From Natrarchaeobius chitinivorans (GTDB taxonomy: Archaea; Halobacteriota; Halobacteria; Halobacteriales; Natrialbaceae): a stretch of DNA of 64,000 nt. The stretch covers positions 30,460 to 94,459 of the forward strand of contig NZ_REGA01000019.1 of NCBI RefSeq assembly GCF_003841505.1, in the 5' to 3' direction. The notes under the pieces are model-generated. The model did no database searches and was not told the DNA's origin. It worked only from the letters and a program-made list of their open reading frames with translations. The first letter of the stretch is position 1; every line of letters begins with the position of its first letter. Shown here in pieces: positions 23,840 through 33,613 of this stretch. A program made the translations under genes and the position numbers.

Positions 23840-25270
23840 TTATCCGAGGCTCCCCTCCATCTCGAGTTCGATCAAGCGGTTCAGTTCGACTGCGTACTCG
23901 ATCGGCAGTTCCTCCGTGATCGGCTCGATGAAGCCGGCCACGATCATCTTCTTGGCGTCGTCGTCGTCCAGTCCGCGGCTTTGCAGATAGAAGACGTCCT
24001 CGTCGCCGATCTTCCCGACGGTCGCCTCGTGGGCGACGTCGACTTTCGACTCTTCGATTTCCATGTACGGCATGGTGTCCGAGGTGGACTCGTTGTCGAA
24101 CATCAGCGCGTCACACTCGACTGCCGTGCTCGAGTTCTCGGCACCGTCGGCGATGTGGACGAGGCCGCGGTAGTTGGTTCGGCCGCCGTCTTTCGCGATC
24201 GATTTGGACTCGATCGTCGAACTGGTGTTCGGTGCGTTGTGATAGACCTTCGCGCCGGTGTCGATGTCCTGGCCCTCACCCGCGAACGCGATCGTGATGT
24301 GGGTGTCGGTCGAGCCACGCCCTTTGAGGATCGTACACGGGTAGAGCATAGTCGCTTTCGAGCCCATCGAGCCCGAGACCCACTCCATCGTGCCGTTTTC
24401 TTCACAGATCGCACGCTTGGTGTTGAGGTTGAACGTGTTCTTCGACCAGTTTTGCACCGTGGAGTACTGGACGTGGGCGTCCTCGCCGACGAAGACTTCG
24501 ACGCCGCCGGAGTGGAGGTTGTGGGCACCGTATTTCGGTGCGGAACAGCCCTCGATGTAGTGGACTTCCGACCCCTCCTCGGCGATGATGAGCGTGTGCT
24601 CGAACTGACCCATCCCCTCGGAGTTCATCCGGAAGTACGCCTGCACTGGCATCTCGACGGTGACGTCCTCGGGGACGTAGACGAACGAACCGCCGGACCA
24701 GACTGCGCCGTGGAGCGCGGCGAACTTGTTGTCACTCGGCGGCACGCAGGTCGTCATGAAGTGCTCTTTGACGAGTTCGGGGTGTTCCTGGACCGCGCGG
24801 TCCATGTTCATGAAGATGACCCCTTTCTCCTCCCACTGGTCTTGCATGTTCTGGTAGACGACCTCGGACTCGTACTGGGCACCGACGCCGGAGAGTGCGT
24901 TTTTCTCGGCCTCCGGAATGCCGAGCTTGTCGAAGGTGTCTTTGATCTCGTCGGGCAGTTCCGTCCAGTCGTCGACGCCTTCGCGCTTGTCGACGTCCGG
25001 GCGGATGTAGGGAACGATCTCTTCGATATCCAGCTCGGTCAGGTCGGGCTGGCCGGGCCAGTCCGTCGGAAGCGGCATATTCTGGTACTGCCTGAGCGCG
25101 CGCAGACGGCGCTCGAGCATCCAGTCCGGTTCGTCTTTGTCCTCGGATATCATCCGAATGACGTCCTCGGTCAGTCCCTTGTCGGATTTGACCGCGGCGT
25201 TTTGTTCTTTCTTGAACTCGAACCGCGCTTCGGTGTCGGTCTCTTTGAGGTGATCTTGTTCTGAACTCAT
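23840..25270 (-). CDS. sufB: Fe-S cluster assembly scaffold subunit SufB
   Basis: A 476-residue protein with the typical SufB sequence: PDWMLERRLRALRQYQNMPLP-like N-terminus, VPPSDNKFAALHGAVWSGGSF, YIEGCSAPKYGAHNLHSGGVEVFV, ILKGRGSTDTHITIAFAGEGQDIDTGAKV and DEDVFYLQSRGLDDDDAKKMIV. It receives sulfur and iron on the SufBC2D complex. It begins 59 nt after sufC and runs straight into sufD. Confidence 0.95.
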   Translation of the reverse strand: MSSEQDHLKETDTEARFEFKKEQNAAVKSDKGLTEDVIRMISEDKDEPDWMLERRLRALRQYQNMPLPTDWPGQPDLTELDIEEIVPYIRPDVDKREGVDDWTELPDEIKDTFDKLGIPEAEKNALSGVGAQYESEVVYQNMQDQWEEKGVIFMNMDRAVQEHPELVKEHFMTTCVPPSDNKFAALHGAVWSGGSFVYVPEDVTVEMPVQAYFRMNSEGMGQFEHTLIIAEEGSEVHYIEGCSAPKYGAHNLHSGGVEVFVGEDAHVQYSTVQNWSKNTFNLNTKRAICEENGTMEWVSGSMGSKATMLYPCTILKGRGSTDTHITIAFAGEGQDIDTGAKVYHNAPNTSSTIESKSIAKDGGRTNYRGLVHIADGAENSSTAVECDALMFDNESTSDTMPYMEIEESKVDVAHEATVGKIGDEDVFYLQSRGLDDDDAKKMIVAGFIEPITEELPIEYAVELNRLIELEMEGSLG

Positions 25271-25329
25271 GGGTTGATTATGTTTGTTTACGGCTGGAGG
25301 GTTATTACCGTTGTTCTAGCTGAAATTGG

Positions 25330-26235
25330 TTACGCCGTGCCGTAAACCTCCTCACGGACCCAATCGTAGCCTTTGTCTTCGAGCTCTTCGGCGAGCGACG
25401 CGTCGCCGCTTTTGACGACTTTCCCGTCGAGCATGATGTGGACGTGATCCGGTTCGACGTAATCGAGGATGCGCTGGTAGTGTGTGATCTGGAGGATCCC
25501 GGTTCCCTGCTCGTCTCGAAGCGCGTTGATCCCGTTCGAGACGTCCTGGAGTCGGTCGATGTCCAGTCCCGAGTCGATCTCGTCGAGGACGGCGACCGAG
25601 GGCTCGAGAATCGCAGCCTGAAGGACTTCGTTTTGCTTTTTCTCGCCGCCGGAAAAGCCCGCGTTGAGATAGCGGCGGGCGAACTTCTCGTCCATGTCGA
25701 GCTGTTCCATCTTCTCCGAGAGGATCTCCTGGAACTCGGCGACGCCGATCTCGCCGTCGTCGGCGGGACCTTCCATCGGCGAGGTCTCGAACCCTTCGTC
25801 TTCCTCCTCGTCGTCTTCGTCGTCTTCCTCGAAGAGCTCTTCGCGTTCTTCGATCTTGGCGTTGAGTGCCGTCCGGAGGAAGTTCGTCATCGTTACGCCT
25901 TCGATCTCGGCCGGATACTGGAATCCGAGGAAGACGCCGAGAGCCGCACGTTCGTTCGGCTCGAGTTCGAGGAGGTTCCAGGTTCGCTGGTCGTCGTCGA
26001 TCTCGATTTCGTCGCCGAACTCGTCTTCGTCGAGGTGGACGAGCACTTCGCCCTCGGTAACCTCGTAGGCCGGGTGACCCGCGACGACCTTCGCGGTCGT
26101 CGACTTGCCGGATCCGTTCGGCCCCATCAGGGCGTGAATCTCGCCGGATTCGACCTCGAGGTTGACTCCCTCGAGAATTTTTTCGTCGCCCTCCGCCACT
26201 TCCGCGTGCAGGTTGCGTAGTTCGAGACGTGCCAT
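25330..26235 (-). CDS. sufC: Fe-S cluster assembly ATPase SufC
   Basis: A 301-residue ABC-type ATPase with Walker A GPNGSGKST (about 38-46), the family signature FSGGEKKQNEVLQ and Walker B SVAVLDEIDSGLDID. An acidic insertion of about 20 residues (EEDDEDDEEEDEGFE, about 135-150) is the main difference from bacterial SufC and is typical of salt-adapted proteins. First gene of the sufCBD operon; the ATG at 26235 is preceded by an AT-rich region at 26270-26330. Confidence 0.94.
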   Translation of the reverse strand: MARLELRNLHAEVAEGDEKILEGVNLEVESGEIHALMGPNGSGKSTTAKVVAGHPAYEVTEGEVLVHLDEDEFGDEIEIDDDQRTWNLLELEPNERAALGVFLGFQYPAEIEGVTMTNFLRTALNAKIEEREELFEEDDEDDEEEDEGFETSPMEGPADDGEIGVAEFQEILSEKMEQLDMDEKFARRYLNAGFSGGEKKQNEVLQAAILEPSVAVLDEIDSGLDIDRLQDVSNGINALRDEQGTGILQITHYQRILDYVEPDHVHIMLDGKVVKSGDASLAEELEDKGYDWVREEVYGTA

Positions 26236-26398
26236 AGTACTCTGTCGTCCGAAAGGTAGGGCGTGCGCCTCATAACGGTTTCGTACTTGATTGAATACAC
26301 TGACGAATAACGAAAATAAGTTCTCGAATGAGAAAACGAACGTTAGATCAGCCGAATCGTTCCGGCAACCGTGATCTGAAATCCACCACTTGCCGTGC

Positions 26399-29119
26399 TC
26401 ACATGAAGCTGTCGAGTCCCGTCTGCTCCTGGCCGCTTTTTACCTCCTCCCAGGAGACGTCGAGAGCTTCGAGAATGCGCTCGATCGGGCCTTTCAGCGT
26501 CTTCTCGAGCATCGTCTCGTAATCGACCTCGAACTCAGGCGGGATCTGGTCTTCGTACTCGAAACAGATGACGTCCGGATCGCGCTTGAACGCCCCGTAG
26601 AGCGGATCGGTGCGGGCGTCGAAGCCTTCCTCGTCCTCGAGTCGCTCGAAAAAGGAGGGGTCGACCCGATCGAGGTAGAGCCGTTTCGGCTTGCTCCCCC
26701 GCTGGAAGTTCGTCCCGAGCAGGAGGTTCGCGTACTTCGCGCCCCGGACCTGTGCCGTGTCGGTGTCGTAGTTGTCGAGGCGTTTGCCGATCCCCCCCGG
26801 GATGGCGATCTCCTCGAGGGAAGCGTCTCCGGCGAGGACGTCTTCGATGACGCCGTTTACGTACTCCTTTGCGCCCTCGACGTCGCCTTCCTTGACGATC
26901 ATCTCGATGACGCGGTGTTGAACCTCCTTGGTGATCGGGGCGATGTCCGAGCGCTGGTACTCGAAGCCGACGATGTCGACGTCGTCGACGTCTTTGCCCT
27001 CCTTCCAGGTGATGTGTCCGGCGTAGCGTTTCTTCTTTCCGGCCTGGAAGAACCGGCGGTAAAGCTTCTCGAACTCGATCTGGAATCGGTGGCTTTCGGC
27101 GTTCAGATCCTCGCGGGCGAAATCGTCGTACCGACCGTTGATGTGCTCCTCGATCTCGAACGATTGCTCGAGCGCCTCGTCTTTGGAGGCGTCCGGACCC
27201 AGTTCGAGCATGACCGAATCCGTGTCTCCATACGTAACCTGATAATTCAACTCGTTTGCGGCAGTTTCCGTGAACTCGATCACTTCACGACCGGTCGCCG
27301 TAATTGCGGATGCTGCCTCTTTGTCGTACAGACGGAATTGTTCCCAGCCCGACACCCCGTAGAGTGAATTCATGATAACCTTCACCGCCCCCTGCTGTCG
27401 GTCGTACTGCTCGTACTCGGCCGTCCCCGGTTCGTGCTCGTTTCGCAGCGCCTTTTTCTCCTCGCGCTCGGCGAGGAGTTCGGTGATCATCGTCCGGTTG
27501 ACGCCGTCGGGCTCTTTCTGGAAGTGCGTCCCCGTGGGCGCTTCGTAGGTTTCCCCGTCGTAGCGTTCGGGATCGACCCTCGTTTCCGGTGATGCGTTGA
27601 TCGTCGTCATACACATCGGGTACAGCGATTTGAGGTCGAGCACGGTGACGTTCTCCTTGACGCCCGTGATCGGCTCGAAGACGGCACCGCCCTCGTACTC
27701 CTCGCCTGCCTCCTGTTGGCCCTTCGACGGTAGCGCGAACTCGCCGTAGGCCTGGTGGAGGACGTACATGTCCACCGCGTCGCCGGGCGTAGGAGCGTCC
27801 TCGAGTTTACAGCCGACGAACGAGCGCACTTCGTCCCAGAACGGGATGATGCTCTGCTGGCGGTCGAGTTCGACGCAGAGTTCGACGTCCCGGAGGTTGT
27901 ACGCCAGCAGCTGGTGTGGGTCGTCCTCCCAGAGGTCGCCGATGTCGCCGGCGTACCGTTCCTTGCCGACGCCGAGTTCGGACTCGCCGACTGCGTCGAG
28001 CCGGTAGGAATCGAGTTCGGAGAAGACCATCCGCTGGTAGCCGTAAAGCAGGTCGAAGACGACCCGCCCCTTGATGTCCGGTCCACCCCAGTTGCTCCGC
28101 CAGACTTCGTCGACCCGCGAGAGGCGATCGATCGAGAGGTCGTAGTCGTGGTGGGAGCCGTCGAGTTCCTCGAGGCGGTCGAGGAAGTACGGTGCGTCGA
28201 AATCCTCGAAATTCCAGCCCGTGAGGACGTCTCCGTCCGTTTCTCTGACGTATTCGATGAAGGCCTCGAGCATCGCCTCCTCCTCGTCGAAGCTGCGAAC
28301 CTCGTGGTCGATTTCGCCCTCGATGGGCTCGTAGTCGGAGATTTCGTCAGGAATTACGCCGTCGCCCTGGTCGGCCGCACAGACCCACATGATGTATTCG
28401 TCGCGGTAGGAGTCGTGGCTCGTGAGACAGACGATCGGCTCCTCGCCGTCCTCGGGGAAGCCGTGGCGGTCCTCGACTTCGATGTCGAAGGTGAGGACGC
28501 GCGGGTCGGCGTCGACGTCAGCCGCCTCGACCTCGTCGTGGGGGACGACCAGCGAGTCGTCCTCCGCGCGGCGCTCCGGAACGCTGATCCCGCTCCGGAC
28601 GTCCTTGTCGATCAGAAACCGGTTCGGAAAGAGGATGTCCGCCTCGTAGTGTTCGAAGTCGTCGCGAATCTGGCCGACGTCGCGGGGCGTCTGGCCGAAG
28701 ATCTTCGTCAGTTTCTCCCCGCGGATGCTCTCGTAGTGCTCGCCGTTCTCGTCGACCTCTTGGCTGTCCGTCAGCCGGTCGTAGGCCTCCTCGGGCGGGC
28801 GTTCGAGCGAGTCCGTCGGGGCGTAAAAGTACGGCCGGAAGCCGACTACCTGCACGTGTTCGAGGTCCCCGTCAGGCGTCCTCCCGAAGACGTGTACGAT
28901 CGGCCGTTCCTCGTCGCCGTAGCCGGCGACGGTGTAATCGACCTGCATCACCGCCAACTCGAGTTCGCCCTGCGGATCGGGGAGGGTCTCTGCGACGACG
29001 TCGATCACGTCGGCGGCGTTCGATCCGCCGTTGCCGGCGACGGCGACTGCCTCTTCGTCCGGCCTGTCTTCGGACTCCGCGCCAAACTCCGTGAGTCCGG
29101 TTTGGCCCGCCTCGGTCAT
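26399..29119 (-). CDS. polB: Replicative family B DNA polymerase
   Basis: A 906-residue PolB. Exonuclease motif I is LTFDIEVEDRHG (D212, E214). Polymerase motifs are DLKSLYP (495-501), KVIMNSLYG (580-588) and YGDTDS (630-635). No intein interrupts these motifs, although haloarchaeal polB genes often carry them. Both termini have PIP-like PCNA-binding motifs: QTGLTEFG at residues 6-13 and QTGLDSFM at the very end. The ATG at 29119 is 23-31 nt downstream of a TATA-like box, which suggests a leaderless transcript; the longer frame is unlikely. Confidence 0.95.
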   Translation of the reverse strand: MTEAGQTGLTEFGAESEDRPDEEAVAVAGNGGSNAADVIDVVAETLPDPQGELELAVMQVDYTVAGYGDEERPIVHVFGRTPDGDLEHVQVVGFRPYFYAPTDSLERPPEEAYDRLTDSQEVDENGEHYESIRGEKLTKIFGQTPRDVGQIRDDFEHYEADILFPNRFLIDKDVRSGISVPERRAEDDSLVVPHDEVEAADVDADPRVLTFDIEVEDRHGFPEDGEEPIVCLTSHDSYRDEYIMWVCAADQGDGVIPDEISDYEPIEGEIDHEVRSFDEEEAMLEAFIEYVRETDGDVLTGWNFEDFDAPYFLDRLEELDGSHHDYDLSIDRLSRVDEVWRSNWGGPDIKGRVVFDLLYGYQRMVFSELDSYRLDAVGESELGVGKERYAGDIGDLWEDDPHQLLAYNLRDVELCVELDRQQSIIPFWDEVRSFVGCKLEDAPTPGDAVDMYVLHQAYGEFALPSKGQQEAGEEYEGGAVFEPITGVKENVTVLDLKSLYPMCMTTINASPETRVDPERYDGETYEAPTGTHFQKEPDGVNRTMITELLAEREEKKALRNEHEPGTAEYEQYDRQQGAVKVIMNSLYGVSGWEQFRLYDKEAASAITATGREVIEFTETAANELNYQVTYGDTDSVMLELGPDASKDEALEQSFEIEEHINGRYDDFAREDLNAESHRFQIEFEKLYRRFFQAGKKKRYAGHITWKEGKDVDDVDIVGFEYQRSDIAPITKEVQHRVIEMIVKEGDVEGAKEYVNGVIEDVLAGDASLEEIAIPGGIGKRLDNYDTDTAQVRGAKYANLLLGTNFQRGSKPKRLYLDRVDPSFFERLEDEEGFDARTDPLYGAFKRDPDVICFEYEDQIPPEFEVDYETMLEKTLKGPIERILEALDVSWEEVKSGQEQTGLDSFM

Positions 29120-29141
29120 GGTAGCCGAATTTGCAGCGGTC

Positions 29142-29150
29142 GGATAAAAA
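29142..29150 (-). promoter_or_regulatory. TATA-like box of polB
   Basis: TTTTTATCC on the minus strand ends 23 nt upstream of the polB ATG at 29119. That spacing places the transcription start at or next to the start codon, so the message is probably leaderless. Confidence 0.55.
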
Positions 29151-29245
29151 CCCCTGCAATCCACACCCGAATCGGTCTCGCCTTTCTGGGTCGAACTCGC
29201 CAATGTGATATTGCGGAGGCAAAAAGACATATAATATGGTAACAC

Positions 29246-29446
29246 ATGACATCCGTACAGGTGCTAGATGTGTCTTCCCTGAACGACGACGACGTGATGG
29301 ATCGCAGCGAGCGACGAACCGTGCCCGCGGGGACCGCGACGATCGAGTCCTACGAAACCGACGACGGCGTCGTTTTCTACGACGCCGAGAATCCGCTCGC
29401 CTGGATGGAGGCCTCCCGTCCACTCGCACTCGACGAAGTCGCCTGA
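29246..29446 (+). CDS. Small haloarchaeal protein (DUF7331-like)
   Basis: A 66-residue acidic protein (LNDDDVMDRSERRTVPAGTATIESYETDDGVVFYDAENPLAWMEASRPL). The sequence and its position divergent from polB match a small family kept in haloarchaea with no known function. The ATG at 29246 follows the AT-rich ATATAATATGG. Confidence 0.7.
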   Translation: MTSVQVLDVSSLNDDDVMDRSERRTVPAGTATIESYETDDGVVFYDAENPLAWMEASRPLALDEVA

Positions 29447-29530
29447 TACGAACGCCTGGACGTCAGTTCGGGTGGGACTGATTCGGTTTTCGATGACTGA
29501 TTGCCGGACGATCGCCCACCGTTGTGCGGT

Positions 29531-29565
29531 CGGCCGGTACAAACTCACAGCAATCCGTATTAGCC
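29531..29565. repeat. Half-copy of the 3'-end palindromic repeat family
   Basis: GGCCGGTACAAACTCACAGC followed by AATCCGTATTA resembles the right arm of the element at 30852-30937; the left arm is not recognisable. It lies in the gap between the DUF7331-like gene and the next membrane-protein gene. Confidence 0.45.
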
Positions 29566-29665
29566 TCGAGCGCAGGGGTTCGAACACACCGAGAGCGAGA
29601 CTCGCAGTCGACGTTCGCACGCCGGGCCAGCCGTGTGAACGCGAATCCTTTTCCTCTTGCCCGAC

Positions 29666-30280
29666 GTGTCCCTACACGTGATCTCTGACCGGTCCGAACA
29701 TGAACCGGACGAGTACGATCCCGAAGCGGAGTATCGGGATCCGGATAGCGACTCGCTCACGATTCCGCGCGTCCCAACCGAAGACGCTGGATCCACCCTC
29801 ACGGCGGATCTGAAATCCGATTTCGGGATCGGTTCCGGTTCACCCCACGAGCCGACGGTCGACAACTCCGACGTCCCGGCGGAGCTCCGAAGGACGTTCT
29901 GGGCGATCGTTCTCGTCGTCAACGGAGCGGTACTCGGCGTCTCGCTCGGTATAATATTCCTGATATTCCACGGCGTGACGAGTCACACGATCGCGTCGTT
30001 TGTCGCCGGGGTCGTCCTCTTTGGCTTTGCTGTCCGCAGATACAACAACTTCCAGGCGGGCCGGGACGAATCGGATTCGGACGACGCCGAATTAGACTCC
30101 GACGACGGTAACTCGGAATCGGACGACGCCGAGGTAGATTCCGACGGCGGCAAACCAGACTCCGACGGCGGCAAACCAGACTCCGACGACGGCGAACGTG
30201 AAGCCGAACTCTCACCGAGCGAAACGGTTTCAAGTGACGTCTTCGAAAAGGAACCAGCCGACGATACCGACCGACCATGA
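29666..30280 (+). CDS. Haloarchaeal membrane protein with acidic tails (DUF7322-like)
   Basis: About 204 residues. EPDEYDPEAEYRDPDSDSLTIPRVP near the N-terminus is a typical start for this group. Two hydrophobic helices (about residues 75-130) are followed by an Asp/Ser-rich tail with short repeats (SDGGKPDSDGGKPDSDDG). The start is uncertain: TTG at 29657, GTG at 29666 or GTG at 29678 are in frame, and 29666 is a compromise. The stop overlaps the next gene's ATG by 4 nt. The function is unknown. Confidence 0.65.
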   Translation: MSLHVISDRSEHEPDEYDPEAEYRDPDSDSLTIPRVPTEDAGSTLTADLKSDFGIGSGSPHEPTVDNSDVPAELRRTFWAIVLVVNGAVLGVSLGIIFLIFHGVTSHTIASFVAGVVLFGFAVRRYNNFQAGRDESDSDDAELDSDDGNSESDDAEVDSDGGKPDSDGGKPDSDDGEREAELSPSETVSSDVFEKEPADDTDRP

Positions 30281-30747
30281 AAACCGTTCAGGACGACACC
30301 GGAAAACGGTACCTGTTGCTCAAACGATCCGAATACGCGAGTCTCGTCCGCGACCCACGGAACGGAAACGAGTGTTACGTTCAGAACGACCGCCTCGAGG
30401 AGGTCGGAGACGCGGGAACGCTCGAGACGGCCGCACGGACCGTCCCCGATTCCGTCCGGACGCTTCTGACGGCCGTTCACGACGAGGAGACGCTCGGATT
30501 GCTGATCGAACTCGACGACCGCGGGCCGCTCGCCGTCCGAACCCTCCTCGATAGCTACGATCTCTGTGAGAGCGACCTCCACGGTCGGTTGGCCGTGTTG
30601 ACGAGCGCCGGCTTGCTCGCCGAAACAGAGGTGGCCGACGAACGGGGATACCGGCTCACCGATCGGTGCGAAACCGCACTGAAGGCAGTACGGGATTCGG
30701 ACGAAGTGACCGACCGTCCGGACAGACGAGTCGAAGGCGGTCTGTGA
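30277..30747 (+). CDS. Winged-helix protein of the polB-rad50 neighbourhood
   Basis: A 156-residue protein. The N-terminus (KRYLLLKRSEYASLVRDPRNGNECYV) looks like a small beta domain, and residues 75-140 look like a winged helix (LLIELDDRGPLAVRTLLDSYDLCESDLHGRLAVLTSAGLLAETE, then ERGYRLTD). It is translationally coupled (ATGA overlap) to the upstream membrane protein. I infer a DNA-binding regulator; the target is not known. Confidence 0.65.
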   Translation: MKTVQDDTGKRYLLLKRSEYASLVRDPRNGNECYVQNDRLEEVGDAGTLETAARTVPDSVRTLLTAVHDEETLGLLIELDDRGPLAVRTLLDSYDLCESDLHGRLAVLTSAGLLAETEVADERGYRLTDRCETALKAVRDSDEVTDRPDRRVEGGL

Positions 30748-30851
30748 CGTCGACCTGACGGTTCTTGGAGTGTCACAGGATTCAAAACTGGGTGCCGGCA
30801 CAACCGCAACCCGCCGGCGGTTGAGCCAGCAAATCGATCCGACAGACCGTA

Positions 30852-30937
30852 TCATACGGTTTACTGTACGTCAGTACCGACGCACCCGCGACCCGGGCGG
30901 CGGGTGCGCCGGTACATCGGGACAGCAATCCGTATCA
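30852..30937. repeat. Best-preserved copy of the 3'-end palindromic repeat (includes the rad50 stop)
   Basis: The left arm begins TCATACGGTTTACTGTACG and the right arm ends GGGACAGCAATCCGTATCA. The arms pair as an imperfect 86-bp palindrome, with an inner GC-rich stem (GCACCCGC / GCGGGTGC). The last three bases (30935-30937) are the TGA stop of rad50 on the minus strand. The gap from 30748 to 30934 holds nothing else. Confidence 0.8.
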
Positions 30938-33613
30938 GTCCGTCGCGAGCAACGCCGTCTCCGGTGGTTTGCCCCGGTCGAGGCTGGAGCGGTTCGAGGT
31001 GGCGTCTTTTTCGACGCGAACGAGCGAATCCGCCGCGCCCACGAGTTCCTCGTCGTGACTGACGAGGACGATCTGTTCGACGCCGAGCGAACGCATCGAC
31101 TCGACCAGCGAGATGAGCTGCGTGACGTGCCCGGAGTCGAGGAAGACCGTCGGCTCGTCGAGGATCAACGGCGGCATCGGTGCCGCCCCCTCGACCCCTT
31201 CCGCGAGCAACCGGTAGATCGCACACCGGAGACTGAGGTTGAACAGCGCCCGTTCACCGCCGGATAACTGCTCGGGATCGAGACTCTCGCCGTCTTTCTG
31301 GTACACCGTCAGCCGATAGTCACCGTCGAGGTCGATTCCAGCGTAGGAGTCGTTCTGGTACACCAGATCGAACGTCTCGTTGAGCAACCGCTCGAGCGTC
31401 TCGACGTTTCGCTGGCGAAGCTCCGTCCGCAGGTCGCCGTAGGTCGCCTGCAGCGTTTCGGCTTCATCGTACAGGGATTCGAGGCGCTCGCTTCGGGCCT
31501 CGAGGCGGTCGAGACGCTCGCGGACGCGGTCGAGTTCCTCGAGTTCGTTCTCGACCGCACCGATCGCGTTCTGGATCTCGTCGCGCTGGTCTCGAAGCTC
31601 CGCGAGCTTCTCGTCGACCTTCTCGAGGTACTCTTCCGCGTCACGCTTGTCTTCCCGAGCGGTCTCGACCCGCTGTTCGTCGAATTCCGACTCGAGGTCC
31701 CGTTTCCGGTCCCGTTTGTCCGCGAGTTGCTCGCGACGTTCGTCGTTCATCGTCTGCCAGTTCGTTCGGCGTTCACGACAGGCGTCGATCTCGTCCGCGA
31801 GTTCCCCTCGCTTCTCGCCGATGTCGATCGCTCGCTCGAGCGTCTCCAGTTGGTCGCCGATCTCGCTTCGTTCGGCGTTGATCTCACCCAGTGATTCCCG
31901 AAGCGCGGTGAGTTCGTCGGCAAGCTCGGTGGCAGACGCCCGTTTCTCTTCGGCTTCGGTTTCGTACTCCGCGGCGTCTTCGAGCAACTCGGCGCGGTCC
32001 TCCCGTCGGTCGTCGACCGTCTCACGTTTCTCGGCGAGCAACTGCGCGACGTTTGTCCGGTTCTCCTCGAGGCGGTCGACCCGTCGTTCGGCCTCGCACA
32101 GCCCTTCGGCGCGCTCGATTCGCTCCTCGAGATCGGCGCATTCGGTCTCGAGTTCGTCGAGTTCGGACTCGAGATCCGCGAGTTCTTCGCGCCTGTCCTC
32201 GAGGACGTCGACGTGTGGGGAGTCCTCGACGGACTGGCCGCACTCGGGACACTTTCCTTCTTCGAGCAGGGACTCGGCCTCTTCGATCGCGTTCTCGGTC
32301 GCCCTGATCTCGGCCGTGACGTCGTTGATCGTCGAGGCGAGTTCCTCGCGTTCCGTTTCGAGTTCTTCGAGGAGTTTTTCGCTCTCGCCGAACTCGATCG
32401 GCGCGTCCGCGAAGTTCGCTCGCGCGGCTTCGATCTCGTCGTCGAGTTCCTCGAGACTCCCCTCGCGCTCTTCGATCGTCTCCTCGTCGGCCTCGAGTTT
32501 CGAGGCAAGTTCCTCGGCGTCCTCGCGGGCTCGGTCTGCCCGTCTCTCGAGTTCGTCGGCCTCTTCCTCGAGTCGTTCGACGTCGCCCGAGGTTTCGGTC
32601 AGCTCGACCTGGATGTCCGTGATCTCGTCTCGAAGCGCTTCGTCTCGTTCCTCGAGTTCATCGATTCGGTTCCGCACGGACTCGCCGTCGGTGTCGTCGA
32701 GGTCCGTGTCGGCGAGCAGCTCCGCTCGTTCCGTTGCCAGCTCCTCGCGTTCGTCCTGGAGTGATCGGATCCGCTCTTTTGTCTCCTCGCGGTCGCGTTC
32801 TGTCTCCTCGATCTTCGATCGCAACGTCTCGATCTCCGCTTCGAGCGATTCGATCTCCGCTCGCGTCTCCTCGTGGCGCTCGAGGACGCCCTCCGCGGTA
32901 TCGTGGGTCGCTTGCGCCTGTTCGCGCTGGGTCTCGAAGTTCTCGATATCCTCGCTGATTTCGCTGCGCCGAGATTCGAGGCCGTTCAGGCGCTCGTGGA
33001 GGTCCTTGTCCTCCTTGCGTTCGACCTGGGTTCGCACGTCCTCGAGAACCTCGCGCTGGCCGTCGAGGACGGTCTTGACGCCGAGGCGTGCGTCGCTCGC
33101 GCGCTCGCGGTAGTCCTCCAGCGCGCCGAGCTGGAGGAGTTCGTCGATCATGTCCTGACGGTCGCTCGGCGAGGCGTGGATGAGTTTGTTGACTTCGCCC
33201 TGGCGGACGTACGCGCAGTTGACGAACGCGTCGGCGTCCATCCGCAGGAGTTCGGTCACCTCTCGGCGGACGTCGCGAGCCCCCTCGATCGTTTCGGTGG
33301 GCGTCTCGAGGACGCATTTGGTCGTCGTCGCGCGATCTCCCCGGAGCCTGAGCTGTCGTTCGACGCGGAACTCCCGGCCGTCGTGAGCGAACCACAGTTC
33401 GATTGCAGCGTCGTCCTCGCCGGTGGTGATGACGTCGTCGAGCGTCCGGTCGTCGAGGGCCTTCGATCCGTACAGCGCGAAGAAGACGACCTCGAGCAGC
33501 GTCGACTTCCCGCTGCCGTTGACGCCGTGGACGACTGTCACGCCGTCCTCGAGCTCGAGGTCGGCATCGGCGTAACACTTGAAGTGCTGGAGCCGAATTC
33601 GGTCGACCCTCAC
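30935..33613 (-). CDS. rad50: DNA double-strand break repair ATPase Rad50
   Basis: An 892-residue SMC-like ATPase: Walker [11 protein letters not shown] near residue 30, long heptad-rich coiled coils, a zinc hook CPECGQ in the middle (about 440), then signature [21 protein letters not shown] and Walker [14 protein letters not shown]. It works with Mre11 to process DNA ends. The GTG start overlaps the mre11 stop by 4 nt. Its stop codon lies inside a palindromic repeat element. Confidence 0.95.
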   Translation of the reverse strand: MRVDRIRLQHFKCYADADLELEDGVTVVHGVNGSGKSTLLEVVFFALYGSKALDDRTLDDVITTGEDDAAIELWFAHDGREFRVERQLRLRGDRATTTKCVLETPTETIEGARDVRREVTELLRMDADAFVNCAYVRQGEVNKLIHASPSDRQDMIDELLQLGALEDYRERASDARLGVKTVLDGQREVLEDVRTQVERKEDKDLHERLNGLESRRSEISEDIENFETQREQAQATHDTAEGVLERHEETRAEIESLEAEIETLRSKIEETERDREETKERIRSLQDEREELATERAELLADTDLDDTDGESVRNRIDELEERDEALRDEITDIQVELTETSGDVERLEEEADELERRADRAREDAEELASKLEADEETIEEREGSLEELDDEIEAARANFADAPIEFGESEKLLEELETEREELASTINDVTAEIRATENAIEEAESLLEEGKCPECGQSVEDSPHVDVLEDRREELADLESELDELETECADLEERIERAEGLCEAERRVDRLEENRTNVAQLLAEKRETVDDRREDRAELLEDAAEYETEAEEKRASATELADELTALRESLGEINAERSEIGDQLETLERAIDIGEKRGELADEIDACRERRTNWQTMNDERREQLADKRDRKRDLESEFDEQRVETAREDKRDAEEYLEKVDEKLAELRDQRDEIQNAIGAVENELEELDRVRERLDRLEARSERLESLYDEAETLQATYGDLRTELRQRNVETLERLLNETFDLVYQNDSYAGIDLDGDYRLTVYQKDGESLDPEQLSGGERALFNLSLRCAIYRLLAEGVEGAAPMPPLILDEPTVFLDSGHVTQLISLVESMRSLGVEQIVLVSHDEELVGAADSLVRVEKDATSNRSSLDRGKPPETALLATD

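Noticed and set aside
23693..25264. 523-residue plus-strand frame opposite sufB
   Set aside because: Antisense to a well-conserved SufB gene; the composition is the mirror of an acidic gene and no domain is visible.
26399..29119. Intein in polB
   Set aside because: The polymerase motifs (DLKSLYP, NSLYG, YGDTDS) are continuous and the length of 906 residues is that of an uninterrupted enzyme.
27755..29242. 495-residue plus-strand frame opposite polB
   Set aside because: Antisense shadow of the polymerase; no start signal and no recognisable domain.
31647..33113. 488-residue Ser/Arg-rich frame opposite rad50
   Set aside because: It arises from the Glu/Leu-rich coiled-coil codons of rad50 read on the other strand; low complexity throughout.
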